The notes beneath the pieces were generated by a model. That model made no database searches, was not told the DNA's origin, and saw nothing but the letters and a program-made list of their open reading frames with translations. Shown in pieces: positions 10,116 through 23,066 of a DNA stretch of 64,000 bases; position 1 is the first letter of the stretch, and each line of letters opens with the position of its first letter. Made by a program: the position numbers and the translations under genes. Source of the stretch: Panax quinquefolius. Its lineage: Eukaryota; Streptophyta; Magnoliopsida; Apiales; Araliaceae. Where the stretch lies: positions 3,189,501 through 3,253,500 of the forward strand of contig CM035164.1 of the NCBI GenBank assembly GCA_020205615.1. Direction: 5' to 3'.

Positions 10116-12003
10116 TGAAAGTAGTATGCACACAAGCCAATCATGTTTGATGATAAAGCATATACTTTGTAACAATCTTATTCATTTATTAATAAAAAGT
10201 ATTAATTTATTAAAGGCTTTTAATTATCTACATGATGTTGTTTTATAATATGTGATAAACCCATAGTTTTAAGCAATGCTTTTAGAATAATGATGATGAT
10301 CATTCTAATGAGATCTAAATTCTTAGAAAGCATAAAACTAAAATAGTTCCCAATCATTGGATTACTAAATTGGGGATTAGTGAATCCGGATAGATTGGTA
10401 CATACATTGCTTGCTCATTGGATGAGGATGATTGATCTCATGATCATTTGTGTGGAGACACTAAAGCAAGTATGTAGGTGCTTATTAGAGAATAAGTTCA
10501 ATTTGAGCATTGGCTCGCTAAGGAATACCTAATGGAGTTTTACTTGCCGTCAATAGGAATTCTTGTAGTGATAGTAGTCTGAGTGATCCTTGGACTTGAG
10601 ATCATCATAGTATCTTGTGTATGATGAGTTATACTTTGACTTATTCCTTAAGACCCTTAGGGTATATCAAAGGGTATGCTTGGGTATAATAAGTTGTACA
10701 TGAAGATAATGTATGATCAATAAAGAATCTACCACTTCTATTAAAAGAAGAGAAATATCCTATGTGATTCGATAAATGACAACCCAATGAGTCCTTGGCG
10801 AAGGCGTAATGAAATTAGAAAGGAGTTTCTAATTTGCATTATTTGAGTTGTGCATTTAAGGATCGAAATACATATAATTAAATAAAATAAGACTTGACAA
10901 AGAATTCCATGTCTTATATTTAATTGGGACATTGTATGGTGGAAGGATTGAATTGTGCGGTAACTATTTACTCAAAGGTTCTTTAATGATTAATGTTGAA
11001 ATCTATATTATCCGGAAAGTCGTTGATTCTTGGGAGACTTATCCCTATTGAGAATAAATATTATTTATTTAAATAAATTAATTGTTTAATTTATTTATTT
11101 AAATAAGATTAGAATTGTTCTAATTGATTTATTCACAACCTAGGTTTAATATGGAGAACCTAAATGGTCACACCATAAAAGGAAGAATAATTATTTAAGA
11201 AGTTAATGGCATAATCGTAATAATATGTTATGTATATTTAATTTAATCTATGGTGATAAAATAAATTAAATAGCTTAATATTTATTATTTAATATTTTAG
11301 AAATATTAAATATAAATTAATAAGAGGAGTCTTATTAATATTATTACAATTATTATTATTTTAATTTCTAAAAGAGTTTAGGAATTAATTTAATATAAGT
11401 ACTCTCATTTATTCCTAATTGGATTAGGAAGGAAAATTAGTTAAAGGAGTTTAATTAATTATCCCTAATAAGATTAGGAAGCTTAATTAATTAAAAGAAT
11501 TTAATTAATTAAATAAATCCCAATTCCTTAATTGTTAAGGTGGGTTGCCCACATCTATAAATAAGAGGAGTCTTATTATGGGTGGTGTGGTTGTTGACTT
11601 TTACAACATACGTAATAATTCCAATAGTTGGGAGAGTACGTTCCTTTTCTATAGAGATAGAAAACTAGGGTTTGAGCCAAATACCCATCTTCTTGAATTC
11701 TTATTATTCCTTGGTGGATCACCTCTAGAGGCCAAACACTTGGGTGACTAACGTTGATGAAAGGAAGGAACCAAACCCGGTGAATTCAAGTTGAACGCGA
11801 AAGGATTTGGAGGTGAACTTGTACCTGAGGAAGCTCGATCTTCAAGGGTATGATTTTATTCTTTATCTTTTTCGTTTAATTAATAATTGTGCATAAAGGG
11901 TGATCCGGGTATATGGTTTGTAAAATTTTTTAAACTCTGATTTATCTCGCTTCCGCTTAATTTTTGCAATTTGATTGCGTTCAGGAATATTACAAACCTA
12001 ACA
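10116..12003 (+). repeat. 5' LTR of copia element A
   Basis: A 1888-bp LTR beginning TGAAAGTAG and ending CTAACA. A TATA box (TATAAATA, 11556-11563) sits about 450 bp from its end. Short open frames within it recur in both LTRs and are not genes. Confidence 0.88.
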
Positions 12004-12004
12004 G

Positions 12005-12016
12005 TGGCATCAGAGC
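12005..12016 (+). other. Primer-binding site of copia element A
   Basis: TGGCATCAGAGC, one mismatch from the initiator tRNA-Met complement, one base after the LTR. Confidence 0.82.
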
Positions 12017-12386
12017 CAAACCTTTATGCAAATTATTAATTGTTCAAATTTGATATGTATATTGATATGTGTTTAGAACAATTTAATTGGGCATAATTTT
12101 ATTGTATAAAATTTATGATTTCAAAAAAAAAAAAAAAAAAAACGAATTCTGCACGAATCACGAAAACATACTGCATTCTTGTTTTCGTGTTTTTCATTTC
12201 AAGGATGACATGCACGAATTATATACGGTATAGTATATACGGTAAAATCATGGATCAAGATTCCTTTGTTATAAATATAATAACCGAATAAATACCTGTT
12301 AGGAATAAATCTATATTATCACGTTAATATATATAATATATTACGGTTTATATATATATATATATATTAGTAATAATTTTATAATT

Positions 12387-12920
12387 AAAATAAAAAGTTT
12401 ATTTTAATCTTAAAATAAAAGGTTTATTTTAATATTAAAATAAAAGAGTTTATTTTAATTTTAAAATTAAATTTCATCTAACTAATTAGAGTTGGAATTG
12501 GATTCCATGATAACTAATTGGAGTTGAAATTGAATTCTATTTTTTTTTAAATAAAGGAGTTTATTTTGATATGAAATTAGATTTCATATTATTCAAAATA
12601 AAAAAGAGTTTATTTGTGAATAGGAAAGAAAATCCGTGTTTTCTTAAATAAAGGAGTTTATTTAGATATGAAATAAGATTTCATATTATTCAAAATAAAG
12701 GAGTTTATTTGTGAATAGGAAAGATAATCCGTGTTTCCTTTAATAATTTTTTTTTTATTATATGGAATTGGATTCCATAATTAATTAAAATAAAGGAGTT
12801 TATTTTGATTAAAGATTTTGATTAAAATAAAATAGTTTATTTTATTTAAAATTGGATAAATTAAAATAAAATAGTTTTATTTTGATTTAAATTTGGATTA
12901 AAATAAAGGAGTTTATTTTG
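12387..12920 (+). repeat. Array of about 11 short hairpin units in the element A leader
   Basis: Units of the form AAATAAAGGAGTTTATTT recur near 12387, 12411, 12436, 12550, 12596, 12643, 12691, 12788, 12825, 12862 and 12899. Each is an inverted repeat (AAATAAA/TTTATTT) around a 3-5-nt GGAG-like loop. They lie between primer site and gag. Confidence 0.8.
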
Positions 12921-13697
12921 ATTCAAAAATAGATTTTATACTAACTAAATTTGCCCATTAAATGATATCAATATATATATTGAATGTTTATTATTCATAA
13001 GATGAATGTTATTTATTGATGCATATGATGATGTGTATGATAATAAATGGGATTGATTATGGACTATTGACCAATGTGATTGGATTTTATTTTAGTTGGA
13101 TGCATGAATGTATGGGTTTTATTAAATGGGGTTTTACAGTATTCGCCTTCTCTAATTTTTCTTAATGTAAATTCTATTCCCTCCTATGTACTTCCCTTGA
13201 TCACGATCAAGGTTTCTATTTATTTTAAATAGTTTTGTAATAGGAATAGTTAGAATTAATTTTGAAAAATTGGAGATCAAGGAGCAAGCAACGCTGAAGA
13301 CCCGTTTGTAATGGAGCCCGGGTTTAAATGTAATAGTTATATTTAAATATTATTTCTTGCACCCCCAGGGTTTGACTTTTTGGTTCACTTGGTGGCTCTA
13401 GTGAACCAAACTAGAATAAAAGTCCATAATCAATCCGGTAGAATATAGTATTCTATATGTGCATGCTTATACTATATATATTATATATTATGCAAACATG
13501 CTTCGCGTGTTCATTAATATAACGCGTATTTTATATATATATATGCATGCGCATAAAAACAGATGAGACAAATTAATAACAAACCCCTCAATTTTTTTTT
13601 ATATTAAGTCCTAAGCGTTCAAAGATATTTGGAATATCGAACGTCGCAGCCTTCTAGCATGATAAAATTAATAGAGTATTAAATATTTAATATGAGT

Positions 13698-13993
13698 TTG
13701 TTGTGTCACCACAAGGCAAGTATTAAGTATTTAAGATGTTAATTTATCACATTTGATGCTTATAAAGAAAATTGAACAATATTATTTTGTTGTGTCACCA
13801 CAAGGATGATATTTTTCTTTTTTGAATATATAGAGTGCTAGGTTGGACTTAACTTGGATAATTTTGATTCGGATGTGCCACCACTTGATCAAAATAATCT
13901 AAGAGGTAAAAGAAAAGGAGTTGCATAGTTGATGTAATTGACAAAAGTTGTCTACCTATTTATTTATATATAGTTTGTTGTGTCACCACAAGG
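13698..13993 (+). repeat. Repeated 19-mer with TTGTG/CACAA stem
   Basis: TTGTTGTGTCACCACAAGG occurs identically at 13698-13716, 13787-13805 and 13975-13993, with a diverged copy near 13872-13890. Each contains a 5-bp stem around TCAC. They are in the leader upstream of gag, with no coding similarity. Confidence 0.75.
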
Positions 13994-14239
13994 CTATATA
14001 CATTTGAAATGGGATCCTTATTCTCACTAGCAAATCTTTAATTAGATTTTGCTTAGAACTATATAAGTGAGGTAATATAGTTTGACGAAAATAGTGGGAG
14101 ATACCAATTTAAAACAAGACCTAATTTATTTTGGTAATTAATAAAAGAATGTATGTTAAAATGTTGTTAATTACAAATTCATTTACGAAATTTTACAATG
14201 TCTAAATTACTATCAACTTTGAAACATATTAGATGTTAA

Positions 14240-14980
14240 TTAACCATCCGGCCAAGAATTACTCGACCGGTTAAGGAATTGAGAATAGTTCTCATGGTGA
14301 AAAAGCTATCTTATGTCCTTAATCGCCTATCCTGCAATGGTTGCGAATAATGCCTCGAGGAAGAGATTGCTACTTTTAGAAAGTGGCAAGATGATGCATA
14401 GTTGGCTCGATGCATCATGCTCGCATCCATGAGTAACGAGCTTCACGTCGGCGTGAAACTATGGATGCTCCTACTATATTCCCCGCACATCAAGTAGTTG
14501 ATGGTGAGGAAAGTGGGGTGATAGATATCGAGATATCTAAGGAGCTCTTCCGATCTAGAATGGCCAATGGCACTATAAGATGCAGACAAAAGTTCTTAAC
14601 ATAATCAATTTGATTGATCAATTAGGACAACTGGTTTTGTCATGGATGGAGAGTTGAGCCAAGATTTGATCTTGCACTCACTCCTGGACTCCTTTCACAA
14701 TTGTTGTGAATTTTTCATATAAACAAGCTAGATATCGACTTTCGTTGATTTGCTTAACATGTTGAAAAATGATGAGAGTCACTTTCCAACCAAGAAAGAC
14801 CATGTCTTACTGGTAGGGGCCAAAGGATCTTCTGAAAAGAAGAACGATTCAAAGAAGGTATATAGAAAGGCAAAAACAAAGGATAATAAGAACAAAACGG
14901 ATACGGATAGCAAAGGAGTTTGCATCCACTGCAATAAGCTTTGGACACCTTTGGAAGGAAATCTGCGAAGCATCTTGCGA
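14240..14980 (+). pseudogene. Copia element A gag remnant
   Basis: Across several frames the sequence reads copia gag. Recognisable parts are TFRKWQDDA and RCIMLASMSNEL near 14370-14430, DLILHSLLDSFHN near 14660-14700, and an open tail at 14750-14950 with LLNMLKNDESHF, a Lys-rich linker and GVCIHCNK, the start of a zinc knuckle. The knuckle is broken off after its first two Cys (about 14938). Multiple stops precede this. Confidence 0.72.
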
Positions 14981-15439
14981 GGCTAACCAAAGAAGCTTAG
15001 TGAAGTTTGGTTCATAATACGCTTTTGTTCATGATTGAAATAAATTTTCTTTAAGTCGAGGTTCTACTTAGGTATTGGATACCGACTTTGGTTATCATAA
15101 ATATAGATTTATGAAGGACCAAGCAGTAAGTGAAAGCTAAACAAATATAAGTAATCCTATGTGCGGAAATGTAGCAAAGGTTTCCATATTAGCCATAGAA
15201 ACTTATAGTTTAGCAATGCTACTACGCAAATCTATTAAGTCGATAAGTTGTTATTGTATTCCGATTCTTGTTAAAAATATTATTTCCATTTTATTGTTGG
15301 ACAATGAAATCTTTGGTATTATAATTAAGAACAATTGTTGTTCTATTTATAATAATAATGTTTTGTATAGGATCGGAATATCACTTAATGGATTTTGTAT
15401 ACTTGACTTACATGAAAAATAATTTTGCATATTGAACAA

Positions 15440-15670
15440 ATTAGTATAAGAAAAGGAGATGATCATTCAAAGAGTTGAATGTATGTATTTGTTGAAATAC
15501 AAGTGTGGATTATTTGAAAGGTTCAAAGAATTCAGAAGTGAAACAAATTGGCAAAATATTAAGATTCTTTGATTAGATCAAGGAATAAATACTTGTGCAA
15601 TAAGTTTCTAGATCATCTCAAATGGTTTTCTCTCATAATGGACACCTCATGATCGTAATAATTGATTGAT
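15440..15670 (+). pseudogene. Copia element A integrase remnant
   Basis: The frame near 15480-15660 reads YLLKYKCGLFERFKEFRSE, followed by positions matching the integrase middle (the catalytic Asp context) and WTPH where copia integrases have QWTPPGTPQ. Most of the integrase is deleted. Identity rests on by-eye family resemblance. Confidence 0.55.
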
Positions 15671-15989
15671 GTATCCGAAAGGAAAAATCATACCTTGTTG
15701 AACATGGTACGGTCCAAAATGATTTTACTGAGCATTCCGGTATCCTTCAGGATCATGTCCTAGAAATGGTACGCATATCTCTACGAAAAGGTAACCTCAA
15801 ATCCATTGAAGACTCCATAATAGTTATGGATGGGGAGGATTCCTAATCTTAAGTATGTTAAGATAAGGGTTGTCCAACTTATGTAAAAAGGTTTGAAGGA
15901 TAAGCTTGGGACAAAATTTGACATGTACAGATTTGTGGGACATCTTAAAATTAAGTTTAGGGTATATGTTCTATAATTCTACTTAGCAA

Positions 15990-17110
15990 AAGGTGTTTGT
16001 TACGAAACACGCTGCCTTCTAAGATAAAGGTGTTTATCATTAAAAGGGCTAGTGGGAGAATAATAGATCTTGAAGAGTTCAAGAACCACAAAATACTATA
16101 AGTCAAATAAGAGGAACACAGTAGATAGACCTATTGTACCCTGGCCCAATTGTAAATGCGGAATAGTCAGAAGATACCTAGGAGGTATGGATTCATCATA
16201 GATGATGATGATGAGGTACACATCATAGAAGATGATGATCCAGTTACATACGATGAGGTAAGAGTTCTAGTGTGTACAAAAGGGTCAGTGGGAGCATCGT
16301 GACATTTCTAGTATTATATGTTGATATACTACGGATGAGGAATAACTTATCAATGCTACAATTAGAAAAGATAAAGTTGTCTAAAAATTCCTCCACGAAT
16401 TATTTGGGAAGAGTATCTTAATTGGGGATAAAATCTATATAGATAGATTCAAGAGGATGCTCGACTTAACCCAAGGAATGTATATTCATTTGATGCTAAA
16501 GTCGTTTAGCATGGCAAACTCCAAGAGATGTCTCATGTCGATGAGCTATGGAGTGTATCTCTCTTAATAGTCCCCACAGACTCTTGAAAAGAGAGGTCGC
16601 ATGAGTGACAATCATGTATGCAATGAAATGTACGAGACCTGATGTTGATCAGTCATATTATGGAGAAGTTCACTATGAGTCAGTAAAAAAACATCTTAAA
16701 GTGCTTAATCGGCACTAAGGATGTGATCATATTCATGGTGGGTCTTAATTAAAACTAGAGGGCTTAACAGACTCAAGTTTTTCGAGACGAGACCAAGAGC
16801 GACAGAAAAATCCACTTTAAGGTAAAGGGTTACCTTGAGCAGGTGGTGCGATAATTGGAAAGGTTCCAAACAACAGAAAGAGTTGCGAGGTTTAGTGATA
16901 AAGACAAAGTATATAGCTATAAATGATCTTTATGAGTTGATTGTTTGGATTAAAAGTTCATTACTGAACTAGGAATAGTTCTAAGTCTCATCTTGGATCT
17001 AAACATGTGTTGTGGCACTTTCATTTGATTATAAGAATCATTGAAAGATGGAAAATCACTATAGAGATGGTGGACTCTCAAGAACAACATTACATATCCA
17101 TTAACTAAAG
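15990..17110 (+). pseudogene. Copia element A RT and RNase H remnants
   Basis: Pieces of the RT C-terminal half and RNase H are readable with many stops. FLVLYVD-IL at about 16300-16330 is the YVDD motif with one Asp codon missing (16317-16326), so the catalytic pair is destroyed. Then come RMLDLTQGMYI, a block where most copias have VGSIMYAMLCTRPD (here near 16615-16645), and a polyprotein-end-like piece before the polypurine tract. The N-terminal half of RT is absent. Confidence 0.65.
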
Positions 17111-17182
17111 CTTATCCAACAATGGGATAATCGTCACTTAGAGAAGAAGAGTATAAGATCTGATGGCGATTGGCTTTAGTGC

Positions 17183-17193
17183 AAGTGGGAGAT
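17183..17193 (+). other. Polypurine tract of copia element A
   Basis: AAGTGGGAGAT directly precedes the 3' LTR. Confidence 0.8.
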
Positions 17194-18852
17194 TGAAAGT
17201 AGTATGCACACAAAGCCAATCATGTTTGATGATAAAGCATATACTTTGTAACAATCTTATTCATTTATTAATAAAAAATATTAATTTATTAAAGGCTTTT
17301 AATTATCTACATGATGTTGTTTTATAATATGTGATAAACCCATAGTTTTAAGCAATGCTTTTAGAATAATGATGATGATCATTCTAATGAGATCTAAATT
17401 CTTAGAAAGCTTAAAACTAAAATAGTTCCCAATCATTGGATTACTAAATTGGGGATTAGTGAATCCGGATAGATTGGTACATACATTGTTTGCTCATTGG
17501 ATGAGGATGATTGATCTCATGATCATTTATGTGGAGACACTAAAGCAAGTATGTAGGTCTTTATTAGAGAATAAGTTCAACGAACGTGGCTCGCTAAGGA
17601 ATACCTAATGGAGTTTTACTTGTGCATCAATAGGAATTCTGTAGTGATAGTAGTCTAAGTGATCCTTGGACTTGAGATCATCATAGTATCTTGTGTATGA
17701 TGAGTTATACTTTGACTTATTCCTTAAGACCCTTAGGGTATATCAAAGGGTATGCTTGGGTATAATAAGTTGTATGCGTGGAGATAATGTATGATCAATA
17801 AAGAATCTACCACTTCTATTAAAAGAAGAGAAATGTCTATGTGATTCGATAAATGACAACCCAGTGAGTCCTTGGCAAGGCGCGAAATGAAATTAGAAAG
17901 GAGTTTCTAATTTGCATTATTTGAGTTGTGCATTTAAGGATCGAAATACATATAATTAAATAAAATACGACTTGACAAAGAATTCCATGTCTTATATTTA
18001 ATTGGGACTATGTATGGTGGAAGGATTGAATTATGCAGTAACTATTTACTCAAAGGTTCTTTAATGATTAATGTTGAAATCTATATTATCTGGAAAGTCG
18101 TTGATCATTTGGGAGACTTATCCCTATTATAGAATAAATATTATTTATTTAAATAAATTAATTGTTTAATTTATTTATTTAAATAAGATTAGAATTGTTC
18201 TAATTGATTTATTCACAATAGGTTTAATATGGAGAACCTAAAGGGTCACACCATAAAAGGAAGAATAATTATTTAAGAAGTTAATGGCATAATCGTAATA
18301 ATATGTTATGTATATTTAATTTAATCTATGGTGATAAAATAAATTAAATAGCTTAATATTTATTATTTAATATTTTAGAAATATTAAATATAAATTAATA
18401 AGAGAGTCTTATTAATATTATTAAAATTATTATTATTTTAATTTCTAAAAGAGTTTAGGAATTAATTTAATATAAGTACTCTCATTTATTCCTAATTGGA
18501 TTAGGAAGGAAAATTAGTTAAAGGAGTTTAATTAATTATTCCTAATAAGATTAGGGAGCTTAATTAATTAAAAGAATTTAATTAATTAAATAAATCCCAA
18601 TTTCTTAATTGTTAAGGTGGGTTGCCCACATCTATAAATAAGAGGAGTCTTATTATGGGTGGTATGGTTGTTGACTTTTACAACATACGTAATAATTCCA
18701 ATAGTTGGGAGAGTACGTTCCTTTTCTATAGAGATAGAAAATTAGGGTTTGAGCCAAATACCCATCTTCTTGAATTCTTATTATTCCTTGGTGGATCACC
18801 TCTAGAGGCCAAACACTTGGGTGGCTAACGTTGATCAAAGGAAGGAACCAAA
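17194..18852 (+). repeat. 3' LTR of copia element A, truncated
   Basis: Matches 10116 onward, including the TATA box (18633-18640). Similarity stops after GAAGGAACCAAA at 18852, about 235 bp short of the expected end, where element B sequence begins. Confidence 0.85.
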
Positions 18853-21800
18853 ACAAATAAGGCAAAATTATTTAGGTAACAACTCTGAGACTTGTCCTAA
18901 ATGTCACTTCTGTAAGAAGTAATGACATATTCAGAAAGAATGCCCTAAATTAAGAGAATGAATTGAAAAGAAAGGTATATCGTCCATCAATTATGTAACT
19001 TATAAATCATTTCTAATTAATGTTCCTTCTAATACATGGTGGCTTGACACTGGTGCTATGGTTCACATTACTAATTCATTGCAAGGATTTCTTTCAAAGA
19101 AGACACTCCAAAAGGGGAAAGAACCATTAAAGTTGGCAATGGAGAGTCTATACAAGTTGAAGCTGTAGGAACTCTTCCTTTAGTTTTGGAGAGTGGTTTC
19201 ACCTTGTATTTATATGATACTCTTTATGTTCCCAGTATGACACGAAATTTAATTTCTGTATCTAAACTTGACGTTGATAGATTTTCGTTTAAGTTTGGGA
19301 ATAATAAAATAATTATTTATCATTACTCTTATGTTATTGGTTCTAGCTCTTTAGAGGGAAACCTCTATAAGATAAATTTGGATAATGTCTTTGCTGAATC
19401 CTTATTAACAATTAATGTGACAGAAAATACCTCTAAAAGTGGAACTAAGAGAAAACTAGATAATGAGAATTCTTCAAAATTGTGGCATAAACGCTTAGGC
19501 CATATTTCAAAAGACAGAATGCAACGTCTTGTAAAGGATGAAATTCTTTATTCACTAGATTTTTCTGATCTTGACCATTGTATTGAATGTATAAAAGGAA
19601 AATTTGTGAAAGGTAATAAGAAAAGAACAACTAGAAGTAGTGCACTTTTTGAGGTGATTCACACTGATATATGTGGACCATTTTCTCTGGGAATTGGTGG
19701 ACACAAATCTTTCATTACGTTCATTGATGACTATTCTCGTTATACTTATGTGTACTTGATTAATGAAAAATCTGAATCACTAAATATGTTTAAAGTTTTC
19801 AAGGCTGAAGTTGAAAATCAACTTGAGCGAAAAATTAAAGTAGTGAGATCAGATAGAGGCGGGGAGTATTATGGTAAACACTCCGATACAGGTCATAGTC
19901 CTGGCCCATTTGCCTTATTTTGTCAAGAAAATGGAATCATCACTCAGTATACAATGCTTGGTACACCGCGGCAGAATGGTGTAGCTGAGAGGCAAAATCG
20001 TACCCTTATGGATATGGTACGTAGTATGTTATGCAATTCTAGCTTACTTGTGTTTTGTGGACTGAGGCATTAAAGACGGCTGTTTATATTTTAAACCGGG
20101 TTTCTAGCAAATCTGTCCCTAACACTCTTTATGAAATTTGGACAGGTAAGAAACCTAGTTTAAAATACTTACGAATGTGAAATTTAGTACATCATTAGAG
20201 GCTAAGATTTTAATCCACAAATAAAGAAACTTGATTCTAAAACCATTAGTTGTTATTTCATTGGATATCCTGAGAGATCTAAGGGTTTTCAATTTTACTG
20301 TCCCTCGCATACCACTAGAATTGTTGAGACTAGGCATGCAGAGTTTTTTAGAGAATGGTGATTTAAGTGGGAGTGGTGAGCCTAGAAAAATTGATCTTGA
20401 AGAAAACAGGTTTTATGTTTCTAATCCTGAGCCACCACCTAATGTTGAACCTCACATTATTGAAAATCATATTCCTGAATTTATGCAGCATTTACGTAGG
20501 TCCGAAAGACCTAGAAAACCTATTAATTTTGATGATTTTATAACCTATCTTAATGAGATTGACTATGATTCAAGTAAGATTAATGATCCTATCTCCTATA
20601 AAGAGGCCATTATGAGTGCTCAATCAACTCAATGGCTTGAAGCCATGAATGATGAGTTGAAATCAATGGAGCTTAATAACGTTTGGGATCTTGAAGAATT
20701 ACCAAAAGGTTTTAAAACCTGTTGGTTGCAAGTGGGTCTATAAGACCAAATTAGATCCTAAAGGGAAAGTTGAAAGGAATAAAGCTCGATTGGTTGCTAA
20801 AGGTTTCACTCAAAAGGAAGGTGTGGATTATAATGAAACTTTCTCTCCAGTATTTTGGAAAGATTCATTTAGAATAGTCATGACTTTAGTAGCTCATTAT
20901 GATTTAGAGTTACATCAGATGGATGTTAAAACTGCATTCCTTAATGGAAACTTGCATGAGAATGTCTATATGGCACAACCAGAAGGTTTTGGTTAAAGGC
21001 AAGGAACATATGGTATGTAGACTTAAGAAGTCCATATATGGGTTAAAACATGCTTCTCGACAATGGTATCTTAAGTTTCATGAGGTAATGAGTAATTTTG
21101 ATTTTTAGAAAAATATAGTGGATCAATGCATATACTTGAAGGTCAGTGGGAGTAAATTTGTTATTCTCGTTTTGTATGTTGATGATATACTACTTGCGAG
21201 TAATAACGTAGACATGTTACATGAGACCAAACGTTTCCTTTCTGGAAATTTTGAAATAAAGGATCTCGGTGAAACCTCTTATTTTATAGGCATTGAAATT
21301 CATCGAGATAGGTCTCGCGGGATATTAGGATTGTCCCAAAGATCTTATATTGACAAAGTTTTTAACAAATAAAACATGCAAAATTGCTCCCCTACTGTCA
21401 CCCCTGTTATTAAGGGTGACAAATTTGGCTCATATCAATGTCCTAAGAACCACCTTGAACGTGATCAAATGAATCCTATTTCCTATACTTCTGTGGTTGG
21501 GAGTCTTATGTACGCTATTTACAGGGTACTAAGGATATTATGCTTACATTTAGAAAACAGATAACCTTGAAGTTGTTGGTTATTCTGATTCTGATTTTGC
21601 TAAGTGTAAAGATGAAAAGAAATCTACATCAGGGTACATCTTTATGCTTTCAGGAGGCCCTGTTTTGTGGAGAACTCATAAGCAGGAGTTAACTACCACT
21701 TCCACGATGATGGCAGAATATGTGGCTTGTTATTATGCTACTTGTCACGCCATATTATTAAGGAATCTTATTTCAGGACTTAAGGTTGTAGATTCCATTT

Positions 21801-22056
21801 CAAGGCCATTGAAAGTATTTTGTGATAATAATTCTAATGTTAAATTAGTTTGTCTAACAACACCATTTCGAGTTGTGCTGGACTATACCTCGACACTAAG
21901 TACTTATTTGTCAGGGAAAGAGTTGAAGATCAAAACATTGTTATTAAGTATATTAGTACGCATGATATGTTAGCGGAACCACTTACGAAAGGCTTACCGC
22001 CCAAGCTCTTTTTAGAGCATGTTGCCAGCATGGGTTTAACTGGTAGTCTTAATTAG
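18853..22056 (+). pseudogene. Copia element B polyprotein
   Basis: A different Ty1/copia pol, starting inside gag. Order: zinc knuckle near 18896-18945 with two in-frame stops replacing middle residues; protease with DTGA at 19046-19057; GAG-pre-integrase/integrase open at 19186-20073 with WHKRLGH and CIEC zinc ligands and the acids HTDICGP, VRSDRGGEY and GVAERQNR all kept; RT with [10 protein letters not shown] and YVDD at 21175-21186; RNase H with GYSDSDFAKC; and the usual end LAEPLTKGLP. At least five frameshifts or stops divide it. Gag N-terminus, leader and 5' LTR are missing. Confidence 0.9.
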
Positions 22057-22447
22057 TAAGTTATTTTGATGTAAGACAACAATTTTGAGCTCATTATTTT
22101 GAACTTCACATTATGTTTATGGTTTGCTATTCTCTTTATGGTGCACACTTGAGAACTTGTGAGCAAACAGTACGGTAATATTTTGGACCATATGAATGAG
22201 TTTAATCTATTACCACTTATGTAAACTCTATTCATACATGTTATGCTTAATGTTAATCTTTGTTTTAATAAAAGTACTAATTGTGTAACTAATGGGGATC
22301 TTGTGTTAATAATGACACAAAGATTGTATTAATTCGCATTGGTATTTCTATTTGAACGAGATGTAAATATTAAATTAATACTTGGCCAAATTAATGATTG
22401 TAAACGTTATGTTTTGTAATAAATAGTATTTCGGCCAAGTGGGAGAA
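22057..22447 (+). other. 3' untranslated spacer and polypurine tract of element B
   Basis: Non-coding stretch between the pol stop and the LTR. It ends in the polypurine tract AAGTGGGAGAA near 22437-22447. Confidence 0.7.
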
Positions 22448-22884
22448 TGTTGGAATATTTTATTCCTTATGTGGCCTCTACTATTTATGTAATTATTGGG
22501 CTTACATATTGTATTAATTTAATCACTTTATTTATGGGTTTGGTAATTAATTATGTGGCCTATAAATAATATTCCTAATAGTGTTTGGTATTTGGCATAA
22601 TGGGCCCTAGGGTTTCATAATCTTGATGGACGATTTTGACCCTTAGCTATTGTATAAATAAAACAGTTAGGGTTTGGTCCCAATTTTTGTCTCAAAAACT
22701 TTATACACACCTATACATCCATCCTAAGATTGAGAGATACAATTGAAGACCTTCACCCTTAAGCGCAGCGGAAGCGTTATACATACGAGATGACTTCTCT
22801 CAATTCATGTAAGTACTTAATATTATGATTAATTGATTCTATTTATTCTATGCAATAACACGTTCCTGTATAATTTATTCAACA
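22448..22884 (+). repeat. 3' LTR of copia element B
   Basis: A 437-bp LTR beginning TGTTGGAATATT and ending TTCAACA, so its ends are TGTTG/CAACA inverted repeats. It follows the polypurine tract directly. No partner 5' LTR remains in the window. Confidence 0.82.
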
Positions 22885-23025
22885 GTAGCGGTGTAAAAGA
22901 ATATGGTTGGCCGCTAGATGGAGTAGCGGTTGGGCCTCATCTCAGTCATTCACTCTAATTTTGGACGGCTGGATAACTGTTAGTTGAAATAGTGCCCAGA
23001 ACTAAAGTTTTCCATATATCATTTC

Positions 23026-23066
<41 letters not shown>

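Larger units (their letters stand above)
10116..18852 (+). mobile_element. Copia element A, degenerate, with both LTRs
   Basis: Direct LTRs (10116-12003; 17194-18852, truncated) bracket a 5.2-kb interior with primer site, long non-coding leader, gag and pol remnants in Ty1/copia order, and a polypurine tract. By eye the LTRs agree at roughly 97% over their first 500 bases, yet the interior is riddled with stops and deletions. The 5' LTR cuts the caulimovirid; the 3' LTR breaks at about 18852 into element B, so no target duplication can be tested. Confidence 0.88.

Noticed and set aside
11545..11751. Small gene conserved in two copies (also 18622-18828)
   Set aside because: It lies in the element A LTRs just after the TATA box; duplication is explained by the LTR pair, and there is no protein family resemblance.
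15159..15422. 87-codon open frame
   Set aside because: It falls in the decayed pol of element A, has no recognisable motif and is rich in Ile/Leu/Ser/Asn as expected by chance in AT-rich DNA.
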